64,000 nucleotides of DNA from Streptomyces sp. WAC08241 (lineage in GTDB: Bacteria > Actinomycetota > Actinomycetes > Streptomycetales > Streptomycetaceae): NCBI GenBank assembly GCA_007858575.1, contig CP042279.1, forward strand, positions 620,001 to 684,000. The letters are read 5' to 3'. Shown here piece after piece: positions 36,946 to 46,017 of the stretch. A program made the translations under genes and the position numbers. The notes under the pieces were generated by a model. It saw only the letters and a program-made list of their open reading frames with translations, did no database searches and was not told where the DNA came from. Within the stretch, counting starts at the first letter, position 1; every line of letters begins with the position of its first letter.

Positions 36946-38176
36946 TTACAGGTACTTCTTCAGCTCCCGGCGCGCCAGGGACCGCTGGTGCACCTCGTCC
37001 GGCCCGTCCGCCAGCTTCAGCGTCCGCGCCGCCGCCCACAGCTCGGCCAGCGGGAAGTCCTGCGACACCCGCCCGCGCCGTGCGCCTGCACGGCCTTGTC
37101 GATGATGTCGACCACCGCGCGCGGGGTCGCGATCTTGATGGCCTGGATCTCGGTGTGCGCGCCCCGGTTGCCGACGGTGTCCATGAGCCACGCCGTCTTG
37201 AGGACCAGCAGCCGCAACTGCTCGATGGTGACCCGGGCGTCCGCGATCCAGTTCTGCACGACGCCCTGCTGGGCGAGCGCCTTGCCGAAGGCGGTACGGG
37301 AGACCGCGCGCCGGCACATCAGCTCCACGGCCCGCTCCGCCATGCCGATCAGCCGCATGCAGTGGTGGATGCGGCCGGGGCCGAGCCGGGCCTGCGCGAT
37401 GGCGAAGCCGCCGCCCTCCTCGCCGACGAGGTTCGCGGCCGGGACGCGGACGCCGTCGAAGAGCACCTCGGCGTGGCCGCCGTGGTAGTGGTCCTCGTAC
37501 CCGTACACCTTCATCGCGCGCCGCACCTCGACGCCCGGTGTGTCGCGCGGCACCAGGATCATCGACTGCTGGCGGCGGAGGTCGGTGCCGTCGGGGTCGG
37601 TCTTGCCCATGACGATGAAGACCTTGCAGTCGGGGTTCATCGCCCCGGAGATGTACCACTTGCGCCCGTCGATCACGTACGCGTCGCCGTCCCGCCGGAT
37701 CCGGGTCTCGATGTTGGTGGCGTCGGAGGAGGCCACCTCGGGCTCGGTCATCGCGAACGCCGAACGGATCTCGCCCGTCAGGAGCGGCTCCAGCCACTGC
37801 TTCTTCTGCGCCTCGTCGCCGAACTGGGCGAGCAGCTCCATGTTCCCGGTGTCCGGGGCGGCGCAGTTGAGGGCGGTCGGGGCCAGGTGCGGGCTGCGGC
37901 CGGTGATCTCGGCGAGCGGCGCGTACTGGAGGTTCGTCAGCCCCGCCCCGTACCCGGCATCGGGAAGGCCGTGCTGGTCCACGAAGAAGAGGTTCCACAG
38001 GCCCTGCCGCTTGGCCTCGGCCTTCAGCTCCTCGACCACCGCCGGGGTGTCCCACGGGGAGGCGAGCAGGGCGCGCTGCTCTCGGCGACGGCCTCGGCCG
38101 GGTACACGTGCTCGTCCATGAAGGCGAGCAGTCGCGCGCGGAGCTCCTCGGTGCGCGCGTCGTAGGCGAAGTCCAT
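36946..38176 (-). CDS. acyl-CoA dehydrogenase, ACAD10/11-like (frameshifted)
   Basis: About 410 residues, ATG 38176 ([20 protein letters not shown]). Motifs: [74 protein letters not shown] and [20 protein letters not shown]. The [12 protein letters not shown] and GPxRIHHCMR forms mark the ACAD10/11 group, which handles 4-hydroxy or long-chain acyl-CoAs. Five bases after the phosphotransferase gene, a coupling typical for this group, where the kinase domain phosphorylates the 4-hydroxyacyl chain. Shifts near 38075 and 37080. Confidence 0.87.
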
Positions 38177-38181
38177 GGGGT

Positions 38182-39208
38182 TCAGCCCTCCTGAAGGGTG
38201 GTCAGGCCGTGTGCGATGAAGACGGGGACGAGTTCGCCGATGCGGTCGAAGCCGGCGCCGACCGTCCGGCCGAGGGTGTAGCGGTAGTGGATGCCCTCCA
38301 GGATCACGGCGAGCTTGAACCAGGCGAAGGCCGTGTACCAGGAGAGGGCGGAGGTGTCGCGGCCCGAGCGGGCCGCGTAGCGCTCGACCAGCTCGGCGGC
38401 GCTCGGGTGCCCGGGAGCCGTGGCGGTCGTGGAGATCGGGGAGTCCGGCAGGTCCAGCGGGGTGCTGTACATGACGAGGAGGCCGAGGTCGGTGAGCGGG
38501 TCGCCGAGGGTGGACATCTCCCAGTCCAGGACGGCCCGGATCCGGTCGTCGGGGCCGACGAGGACGTTGTCGAGCCGGTAGTCGCCGTGGACCACGGTCG
38601 GCGGGGAGAGGCGGGCAGCGCCCGGCCGAGGGCGGCGTGCAGCTCGTCGATCCCGGCCAGCTCCCGGCCGCGCGAGGCGTCGAGCTGCTTGCCCCAGCGC
38701 CGGAGCTGCCGGTCGAGGAAGCCGTCGGGGCGCCCGAAGTCGCCGAGCCCGACGGCGGCCGGGTCCACGGCGTGCAGGTCGACGAGGGTGTCGACCAGGC
38801 CGAGGACGGCGGCGCGGGTGCGCTCGGGGCCCAGCGGGGCGAGCTCGCGGGCCGAGCGGTACGGCGTCCCCTCGACGAACTCCATGACGTAGAAGGGCGC
38901 GCCGAGCACCGACTCGTCCTCGCAGAGCAGGACCGTCCCGGGGACGGGCACGTCCGTCGCGTGCAGGGCACTGATCACCCGGTGCTCGCGCCGCATGTCG
39001 TGGGCGGTGGCCAGGACGTGGCCGAGCGGGGGCCTGCGCACGACCCAGCGGCCCGCGTCGGTGCCGTCGGTCACCGCGTACGTCAGGTTCGACCGCCCGC
39101 CCTCGATCAGCCGGGCTTCGAGGGGCCGGCCACCAGACCGGGCCGCTCGCGGTCGAGGAAGCGGCGCAACCGCTCGGGGTCGAGGCCTGGCGGCGGGGCG
39201 GAACTCAT
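38182..39208 (-). CDS. APH-type phosphotransferase family protein, partner of the acyl-CoA dehydrogenase (frameshifted)
   Basis: About 342 residues, ATG 39208. Aminoglycoside-phosphotransferase fold: [54 protein letters not shown], catalytic [14 protein letters not shown] and the metal-binding [15 protein letters not shown]. Human ACAD11 carries this kinase fused to the dehydrogenase; here the two are separate adjacent genes. Likely phosphorylates hydroxyacyl-CoA before elimination (inferred from the family). The ACCGACCAGTCGGT operator 81 bp upstream suggests TetR control. Shifts near 39120 and 38610. Confidence 0.85.
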
Positions 39209-39222
39209 CGGACGTACCTCCG

Positions 39223-39259
39223 GATCGGCTTCGGAATCGGCTTCGGATCGGCTTCGGAC
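39223..39259. repeat. three copies of ATCGGCTTCGGA
   Basis: A 12-bp sequence repeated in the leader between the operator at 39289 and the phosphotransferase start at 39208, separated by 0-2 bp. No open frame uses it. May affect spacing between promoter and start. Confidence 0.55.
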
Positions 39260-39288
39260 GGCATCGGCTGCGGTCGGCACTCATGATG

Positions 39289-39302
39289 ACCGACCAGTCG
39301 GT
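39289..39302. promoter_or_regulatory. palindromic TetR operator upstream of phosphotransferase/acyl-CoA dehydrogenase pair
   Basis: ACCGACCAGTCGGT is nearly perfectly palindromic (ACCGAC/GTCGGT with CA between) and lies 81 bp before ATG 39208. It shares ACCGACC and GT with the site at 35293. Position suits repression of the minus-strand operon. Confidence 0.65.
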
Positions 39303-39336
39303 ATGTCGTCCAGAGGGGTGTCTGCCACACTCGGCC

Positions 39337-39432
39337 GGAAGGCCGGACGCGAAGGGTGGGTGCGTGTGCCGGAAGGCCGGACGCGAAGGGTGGGTGCGTG
39401 TGCCGGAAGGCCGGACGCGAAGGGCGTGTGCC
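39337..39432. repeat. 34-bp direct repeat, two full copies and one shortened
   Basis: Copies at 39337-39370, 39371-39404 and 39405-39432 begin GGAAGGCCGGACGCGAAGGG and end GTGTGCC; the third lacks six bases (TGGGTG). Tandem, without spacers. The last copy supplies the left arm of the hairpin at 39420-39458. Confidence 0.85.
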
Positions 39433-39458
39433 GGGGACCAGCCTCGGCACACGCCCTT
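39420..39458. terminator. hairpin terminator after the metallo-beta-lactamase gene
   Basis: Arms AAGGGCGTGTGCC (39420-39432) and GGCACACGCCCTT (39446-39458) pair perfectly over 13 bp around a 13-nt loop. It is 26 bp past the stop of the minus-strand metallo-hydrolase. No U-tract follows, as is usual in Streptomyces. Confidence 0.7.
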
Positions 39459-39484
39459 CACGCCCCGGAACCCCTCCGTACGGC

Positions 39485-40393
39485 TCAGGCGTGGCAGGCC
39501 ACCGGCACCCCGCCGTTCATCGCCGCCATGTCGCCGAGCACCACCGCCAGGTCGAGCGGGTGTCCCTCCGGCAGTCCCTCCAGCTCCGCGTGGGCGCGGT
39601 GCAGGTTGGCCACCAGGCGCTCGCTCTCCCGCCACGCGGCGAACTCGCCGAGCTCCGCCCGCCGTGCCGTCTCCAGGGGCGCGTCCCCTCGCGTACCCCT
39701 CGGCGGCGAGGTCCCGCACCCACAGCAGGTACCGTTCCGTCGCGTCGTACGCGGAGGGGTCGGTCACCCGCCCGTGCCCCGGCACCACCGTCGGCGCGTC
39801 GAGCGCGCGCAGCAGGTCGAGCGCGCGCAGCGAACCGGCGAGCGACCCCATCGGCAGGAACGGCGTCCCGCCCTGGAAGACCAGGTCGCCCGTGAAGACC
39901 ACCCCTGCTCCGGGAGGTGCACGATCGAGTCGCCCGTGGTGTGCGCGGTGCCCGGGTGGATCACCCGCACCTCGATCCCGGCGACGTGCACCGTCAGCCG
40001 GTCGGTGTACGTGACGGAGGGCGGGAGGATCTCGACCCGCCCGAAGTCGGTCTGCGGCCAGATCAGGTGAAGCTGGTGCCCGGCCGCGAGCTGCTCGGCC
40101 CGGCAGTTCTCGTGCCCCACGATCCGCGCCTCGGGGAGGAACACCCCGTTCCCGTAGGTGTGGTCCCCGTGGTGGTGGGTGGAGACGACGGTCCGGGGCA
40201 GCGGGAGCCCGGCGGCGAGGACCGCCTCCCGCAGCAGCAGGGCCCGCCGTTCGGTGGCGGCGGTGTCGACGAGCAGGGACTCGTCCGCGTCGCCGAGGAA
40301 GCCGGCGTTGTTCAGGCACCAGCCTCCGTCGGGCTGGACGAAGGCGTGGACGCGCGGAGCGAGGGTGACCACGTAGGGGTCGGTGGAAGACAA
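39485..40393 (-). CDS. metallo-beta-lactamase-fold hydrolase (frameshifted)
   Basis: About 303 residues; the best start is TTG 40393 (SSTDPYVVTLAPRVHAFVQP). Zinc motif VVSTHHHGDHTYGNG with HxHxDH, the third His in HPGTAHTTGDS, the bridging Asp in VVFTGDLVFQGGTPF and the last His in VVPGHGRVTDP. C-terminal helical part QLHRAHAEL-type, ending VPVACHA. Shifts near 39910 and 39690. Generic hydrolase; substrate not visible. Confidence 0.8.
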
Positions 40394-40482
40394 GGGATTC
40401 CCCGGGTGAGAGCCGGACCTGACAGGGGGAAGCGTGCCAGTCGGCTCCGGCCCGGGGAAGGAGGGTCGGGTCGTCCACCGGA

Positions 40483-40779
40483 TCAGTGGTCGTCCCAGTG
40501 TCCGTCGTGCGCCGCGTGCCGGTGTCCGTCGTGCACGTAGTCGACGTGGTCGCCGTGCGTCACCGTCTGGTGGCCGCAGTCGGGCCCGTGCTCGTGCGCG
40601 TGCGCCTCGTGGGAGACGTGGCCGGCCGGCTCGCACTCGTCCCAGTGGCCCGCGTGCTCGCGGTGCAGGTGCCCGTCGTGCGCGTAGTCGACGTGGTCCC
40701 CGTGGTCCACCGCCCGGTGGCCGCAGTCCGGACCGTGGGCGTGGGCGTGCGTGGGGTGTTCGTGGTGGAGAACGGTCAT
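40483..40779 (-). CDS. histidine-rich metal-binding protein with a duplicated module
   Basis: Intact 98-residue protein, ATG 40779. It contains 28 His, with two copies of a module of about 33 residues running from HGPDCGH to GHWDE/GHWDD. Each copy has one Cys (PDCGH), HGDHVDY and HDGH. The N-terminus is MTVLHHEHPTHAHAHG. No signal peptide or membrane helix. The composition implies zinc, nickel or copper binding, hence buffering or storage; this is inference. No transporter or chaperone gene is adjacent. Confidence 0.75.
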   Translation of the reverse strand: MTVLHHEHPTHAHAHGPDCGHRAVDHGDHVDYAHDGHLHREHAGHWDECEPAGHVSHEAHAHEHGPDCGHQTVTHGDHVDYVHDGHRHAAHDGHWDDH

Positions 40780-40955
40780 CACATGGCCTCTGTGAGGGAG
40801 CGGCTGACCTTTCCAGGCTAGTCCGATGTGCCCGGCTCGTCCTGGTTCCGGAGGTGTGCCGCGCTCGTGTCCCGGTGCCTGGTCCGCGCCCCCGGGGCTC
40901 CCGCCGCGTCCGTACCCCCGTACCCCCGTGCCCTCGTGACGCGCCCCCGCCGGGC

Positions 40956-41297
40956 TCACCAGATCAGCGCCGCCCCGAAGAAGGCGAGACCGACGGTGCA
41001 CGCGGCGGCGAGCAGCGCGCCCCGGTGGGTGAGCGGGCGTGGCCGGACCGCGTCCAGGGAACGGATCCGGCGGTGGGCCACCGCCAGGAACAGGACCCAC
41101 GCGAGGGCGGAGAGGGCGAGCGCGGCCCGCCCCCGGGGCGTGGCGTCGTCCTGGACGGCCAGCTTCACGGCGAGCACCGCGACGACCGTGCAGGAGAGCG
41201 TGGTGCGCCGCCAGGCGAGCCGGGTCCGCTCCGGCTGGAGCCCGGGGTCCCGGGTCACCACCGCCCCGGTGTCGCCCGCCTCCGGGGGACCCGCCAC
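40956..41297 (-). CDS. DUF202 membrane protein
   Basis: About 114 residues; GTG 41297 overlaps the stop of the upstream DUF202 gene by one base (TAGTG). DUF202 signature DPGLQPERTRLAWRRTTLSC, with three membrane helices including TVVAVLAVKLAV and ALLAAACTVGLAFFGAALIW. No known activity for the family; often found as tandem pairs, as here. Confidence 0.8.
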   Translation of the reverse strand: MAGPPEAGDTGAVVTRDPGLQPERTRLAWRRTTLSCTVVAVLAVKLAVQDDATPRGRAALALSALAWVLFLAVAHRRIRSLDAVRPRPLTHRGALLAAACTVGLAFFGAALIW

Positions 41298-41687
41298 TAC
41301 CCGGCCCAGCCGAAGAGCACGACCACCACCATCGCGAGCGCCACCACGGCCACCGCGAGGCTGAGGACCGCCGGGAACCGGGACGCCGGAAGGTCCTCGC
41401 CGCGTCGCATCGCCCGCTCGCAGCGCACCCAGTGGTTCACCGCGCGCAGGGCGCACAGGACCCCGGCCGCGAGCAGCGCGAGCGCGAGTCCGACCCGCAC
41501 CCCCACCGCAGGTCCGGCAGGAACTGGTCGACGGCGAAGCCGCCGCCGACCAGGGCGAGCGCGGTCCGGATCCAGGCGAGGAAGGTCCGTTCGTTGGCGA
41601 GGGAGAAGCGGTAGTCGGGGGTGTTCCCTCGTCCCGGATCCGCTGCGGCGCGAACCAGAGCCGCAGACTCTGCACGAAATCGCTCAC
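41297..41687 (-). CDS. YidH-like DUF202 membrane protein (frameshifted)
   Basis: About 130 residues from GTG 41687 ([20 protein letters not shown]). The family signature [20 protein letters not shown] is followed by [16 protein letters not shown], then [20 protein letters not shown] and [20 protein letters not shown]: three helices. Shifts near 41623 and 41505. Forms an operon with the second DUF202 gene downstream. Confidence 0.8.
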
Positions 41688-41766
41688 GTGTGCACCTTAA
41701 CGGCCTGATCATCGGACCGCCCGACGCGCCGGGGGCCCTCGACCGGGCCCGGCGGCGACGGGGTCC

Positions 41767-42289
41767 TCAGCCCCGCCCTTCCGCCGCGTGCGCCCGCAGC
41801 CGCTCGTACGCGGCGAGCCCGTCCGGCACCCACTCCCACGCGCCGAGCCGCGCGGCCAGCTCGTCCTCCGTCAGGAAGGCGTGCCAGGCGACCTCCTCGA
41901 CCTGCGGGTCCACCGGCAGCTCGCAGCGGACCTCGTACACGGCCGACCACCACTTCCCGGCCACGCCCCCGGAGTCGTACAGGAAGCGCAGCACCGGCTC
42001 GGGGCGGGGAGTCCCCGCACCCCAGCTCCTCCTCGGCCTCGCGCAGCGCGGCCTCGTCGTAGGACTCGCCCGCGCCGACGACACCGCCGACGAACATGTC
42101 GTACATCGAGGGGAAGACCAGCTTCGTCGGCGTCCTGCGGTGGACGAAGACCCTGCCGTCGGCGTCCCGGACCCGGATGAAGACGCAGCGGTGGATCAGG
42201 CCCCGCGCGTACACCTCGCCGCGCGGGGCCCGCCCGATCACCCGGTCCTGCTCGTCGACGACGTCGAGAATCTCTTCGGCGGAACTCAT
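41767..42289 (-). CDS. NUDIX hydrolase (frameshifted)
   Basis: About 174 residues, ATG 42289. The NUDIX box GVVGAGESYDEAALREAEEE followed by LG fits G-x5-E-x7-R-E-U-x-E-E-x-G. Preceded by RVFVHRRTPTKLVFPSMYDM, which resembles the isopentenyl-diphosphate isomerase-like NUDIX group (YfcD type). C-terminal VYEVRCELPVDPQVEEVAWH. One -1 shift near 42015. Hydrolyses a nucleoside-diphosphate-linked compound; substrate unknown. Confidence 0.85.
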
Positions 42290-42303
42290 GCCGCCATCCA
42301 AGC

Positions 42304-42387
42304 AAAGCCGTCCGGGCGAAGCAGTCCGAGCGAAGCAGTCCAAGCAAAACCGTCCGGGCGAAGCAGTCCGAGCAAAGCCGTCCGGGC
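42304..42387. repeat. six tandem copies of a 14-bp repeat upstream of the NUDIX gene
   Basis: Exact 14-bp periodicity: units start at 42304, 42318, 42332, 42346, 42360 and 42374, form RAARCMGTCCRRGC, with a partial seventh after 42388. The two unit types (GAAGCAGTCCGAGC and AAAGCCGTCCGGGC) alternate. Located between the NUDIX start (42289) and the stop of the SDR gene (42407), so in the NUDIX leader. Confidence 0.88.
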
Positions 42388-42406
42388 GAAACCGCGCGGC
42401 CCGGCC

Positions 42407-43815
<1,409 letters not shown>

Positions 43816-43824
43816 ACGACCATG

Positions 43825-43841
43825 TTAATGCCGAGCATTAA
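43825..43841. promoter_or_regulatory. 17-bp palindromic operator TTAATGCCGAGCATTAA
   Basis: Perfect 7-bp arms with a CGA centre, nine bases upstream of the TetR start at 43815. TTAATGC/GCATTAA half-sites are typical of TetR autoregulation where the operator overlaps the -10 region or the leader. Confidence 0.75.
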
Positions 43842-43889
43842 AAGCGAGAAGGATCCTCCGGCGCGGCGAAAGGGCTCGAACGGTTGACT

Positions 43890-43907
43890 GGATACACCGG
43901 TGTATCC
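43890..43907. promoter_or_regulatory. 18-bp perfect palindrome GGATACACCGGTGTATCC
   Basis: Ends 12 bp before the flavoprotein ATG at 43920, close to where a ribosome-binding site would be. Sequence differs from the TTAATGC operator 48 bp away, so it may bind a different dimeric regulator. Confidence 0.75.
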
Positions 43908-43919
43908 AAGATGCGGTCC

Positions 43920-45572
43920 ATGTCCTACGACGCTGACGTGATCGTCATCGGGGCCGGCCTCGCCGGACTCGTCGCCACCGCCGAGCTGGTCGACGCCGGC
44001 CGCACCGTGATCCTCCTCGACCAGGAGCCCGAACAGTCTCTCGGCGGCCAGGCCCACTGGTCCTTCGGCGGCCTCTTCCTGGTCGACTCGCCCGAACAGC
44101 GCCGGATGCGCGTCAAGGACAGCCACGCCCTGGCCCTCCAGGACTGGTACGGCACCGCCGGCTTCGACCGCACCGAGGACCACTGGCCGAGGAAGTGGGC
44201 CGAGGCGTACGTCGACTTCGCGGCCGGCGAGAAGCGCGCCTGGCTCCACGCGCGCGGGGTGCGGTTCTTCCCCGTCGTCGGCTGGGCCGAGCGCGGCGGC
44301 TACGACGCCACCGGGCACGGCAACTCCGTCCCCCGCTTCCACATCACCTGGGGCACGGGCCCCGGCCTCGTCGCCCCCTTCGAGCGGAAGGTCCGCGAGG
44401 GCGTCGCCCGGGCCTCGTCCGGTTCCGCTTCCGCCACCGCGTCACCGGCCTCGGCCGCACCGCCGGAGCCGTCGACACCGTCACCGGCGAGGTCCTGGAA
44501 CCCTCCGCCGTGCCGCGCGGCACCGCCAGTGGCCGCGAGGCCACCGGCTCCTTCGCACTGCGCGCCCAGGCCGTGATCGTCACCTCCGGCGGCATCGGCG
44601 GCAACCACGACCTCGTCCGCGCCCAGTGGCCCGCCCGCCTCGGCACCCCGCCCGCCAAGCTGCTCTCCGGCGTCCCCGCGCACGTCGACGGCCTCATGCT
44701 CGGCATCGCCGAGAAGGCCGGCGCCAGCCACATCAACCGCGACCGGATGTGGCACTACACCGAGGGCATCGAGAACTGGAACCCCTCTGGGCCCGCCACG
44801 GCATCCGCATCCTGCCCGGCCCGTCCTCGCTCTGGCTCGACGCCACCGGCAAGCGCCTGCCCGTGCCGCTCTTCCCCGGCTTCGACACCCTCGGCACCCT
44901 CGAACACATCGTGCGGACCGGGTACGACCACACCTGGTTCGTCCTCGACAAGAAGATCATCGGCAAGGAGTTCGCCCTCTCGGGCTCCGAGCAGAACCCC
45001 GACCTGACCGGCAAGTCGGTCCGCGGCGTCATCGGCCGCGCGCGGGCGGACGTCCCGGGGCCCGTCCAGGCCTTCATGGACAAGGGCGTGGACTTCGTCG
45101 TGGAGAAGGACCTCTCCGCCCTCGTCCGGGGCATGAACGCGCTCACCGACGAGCCGCTGATCGACGAGGCCGCCCTGCGCCGCGAGATCACCGCCCGCGA
45201 CCGCGAGATCGCCAACCCCTTCACCAAGGACCTCCAGGTCACGGCGGTCCGGGGCGCCCGCGCGTACCTGGGCGACAAGCTCATCCGCACGGCGGCCCCG
45301 CACCGCATCCTGGACCCCGGCGCGGGCCCGCTGATCGCCGTCCGCCTCAACATCCTCACCCGCAAGTCCCTCGGCGGCCTGGAGACCGACCTCGACTCCC
45401 GCGTCCTGACGGAGGGCGGCGAGCCCCTGGAGGGCGTCTACGCGGCGGGCGAGGCGGCCGGCTTCGGCGGCGGAGGCGTCCACGGCTACCGCTCCCTCGA
45501 AGGCACCTTCCTCGGCGGCTGCGTCTTCTCGGGCCGCGCGGCGGGCGGGCGGCGGCGAGGGCGGTGGGCTGA
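43920..45572 (+). CDS. FAD-binding dehydrogenase, KstD/fumarate-reductase family (frameshifted)
   Basis: About 552 residues. ATG 43920: MSYDADVIVIGAGLAGLVAT, a Rossmann FAD site, then LLDQEPEQSLGGQAHWSFGG. The centre carries VPRFHITWGTGPGLVAPF and QAVIVTSGGIGGNHDLVRAQ; the end GEPLEGVYAAGEAAGFGGGG and HGYRSLEGTFLGGCVFSGRA is the second FAD motif. The class includes 3-oxosteroid 1-dehydrogenases, but the steroid-site residues cannot be judged here. The last -1 shift gives stop TGA 45570-45572. Divergent from the TetR-SDR operon; an 18-bp palindrome is in its leader. Other shifts near 44415 and 44790. Confidence 0.85.
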
Positions 45573-45604
45573 CGCGGGGTCCCGTGCCGGGGCAAGATGA
45601 CGGC

Positions 45605-46017
45605 GTGACAAAACGCTTGGTTTTCACGGCAGTCGGAGCGGTCCTGGCCCTGGGTGGCCTGGCGACCTTCCTCGTCCTCCAGGGCCTCGACGCGGCGGAC
45701 AAGTGGAGCAGCGTCCTGAGTCTGTTCTTCACGGCGGCGGGCTTCGTCCTGACCCTGGTGGGCCTCTTCGCGCGGGGCTCCCAGCAGTCGGCGGACCACG
45801 CGGTCACCGGCGGCTCCCTGCACCAGGTCAGGAACGTCACGGGCGACGTCGTCATCAGGGCCGTGGGCGGTACGGTCGCCCCGCCCACGGCCGCTCCTGC
45901 CGAGGGCCAGGGCGGCGGAACGCAATCGGCCCACGGGGCCCGTACGGCGGGGACCTGCACCAGATCGACGGGGTGGGCGGCTCGGTCCGCGTCGAGCCGC
46001 CGGCGGCGAACCCGTGA
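45605..46017 (+). CDS. small two-helix membrane protein, partner of the NACHT NTPase (frameshifted)
   Basis: About 137 residues from GTG 45605. Two membrane helices: RLVFTAVGAVLALGGLATFL and SVLSLFFTAAGFVLTLVGLF. The soluble tail contains two related beta-like segments, LHQVRNVTGDVVIRAVGG and DLHQIDGVGGSVRVE, separated by an Ala/Pro/Gly linker. The stop overlaps the start of the NACHT gene by 4 bp (GTGA), so the two are coupled. The NACHT N-terminus repeats the same motif (ITQIDRVGNVTVVVG). I do not recognise the family; a membrane sensor or effector for the NTPase is plausible inference. Confidence 0.7.

Noticed and set aside
33057..38165. A 1702-codon open frame on the plus strand
   Set aside because: It runs antisense to NamZ and to the acyl-CoA dehydrogenase/kinase genes, is Arg/Pro-rich, and only its part over the TetR gene is meaningful. 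Artefact of high GC.
39337..39432. 34-bp repeats as a possible CRISPR array
   Set aside because: The copies abut without spacers, one is truncated, and there are no cas genes.
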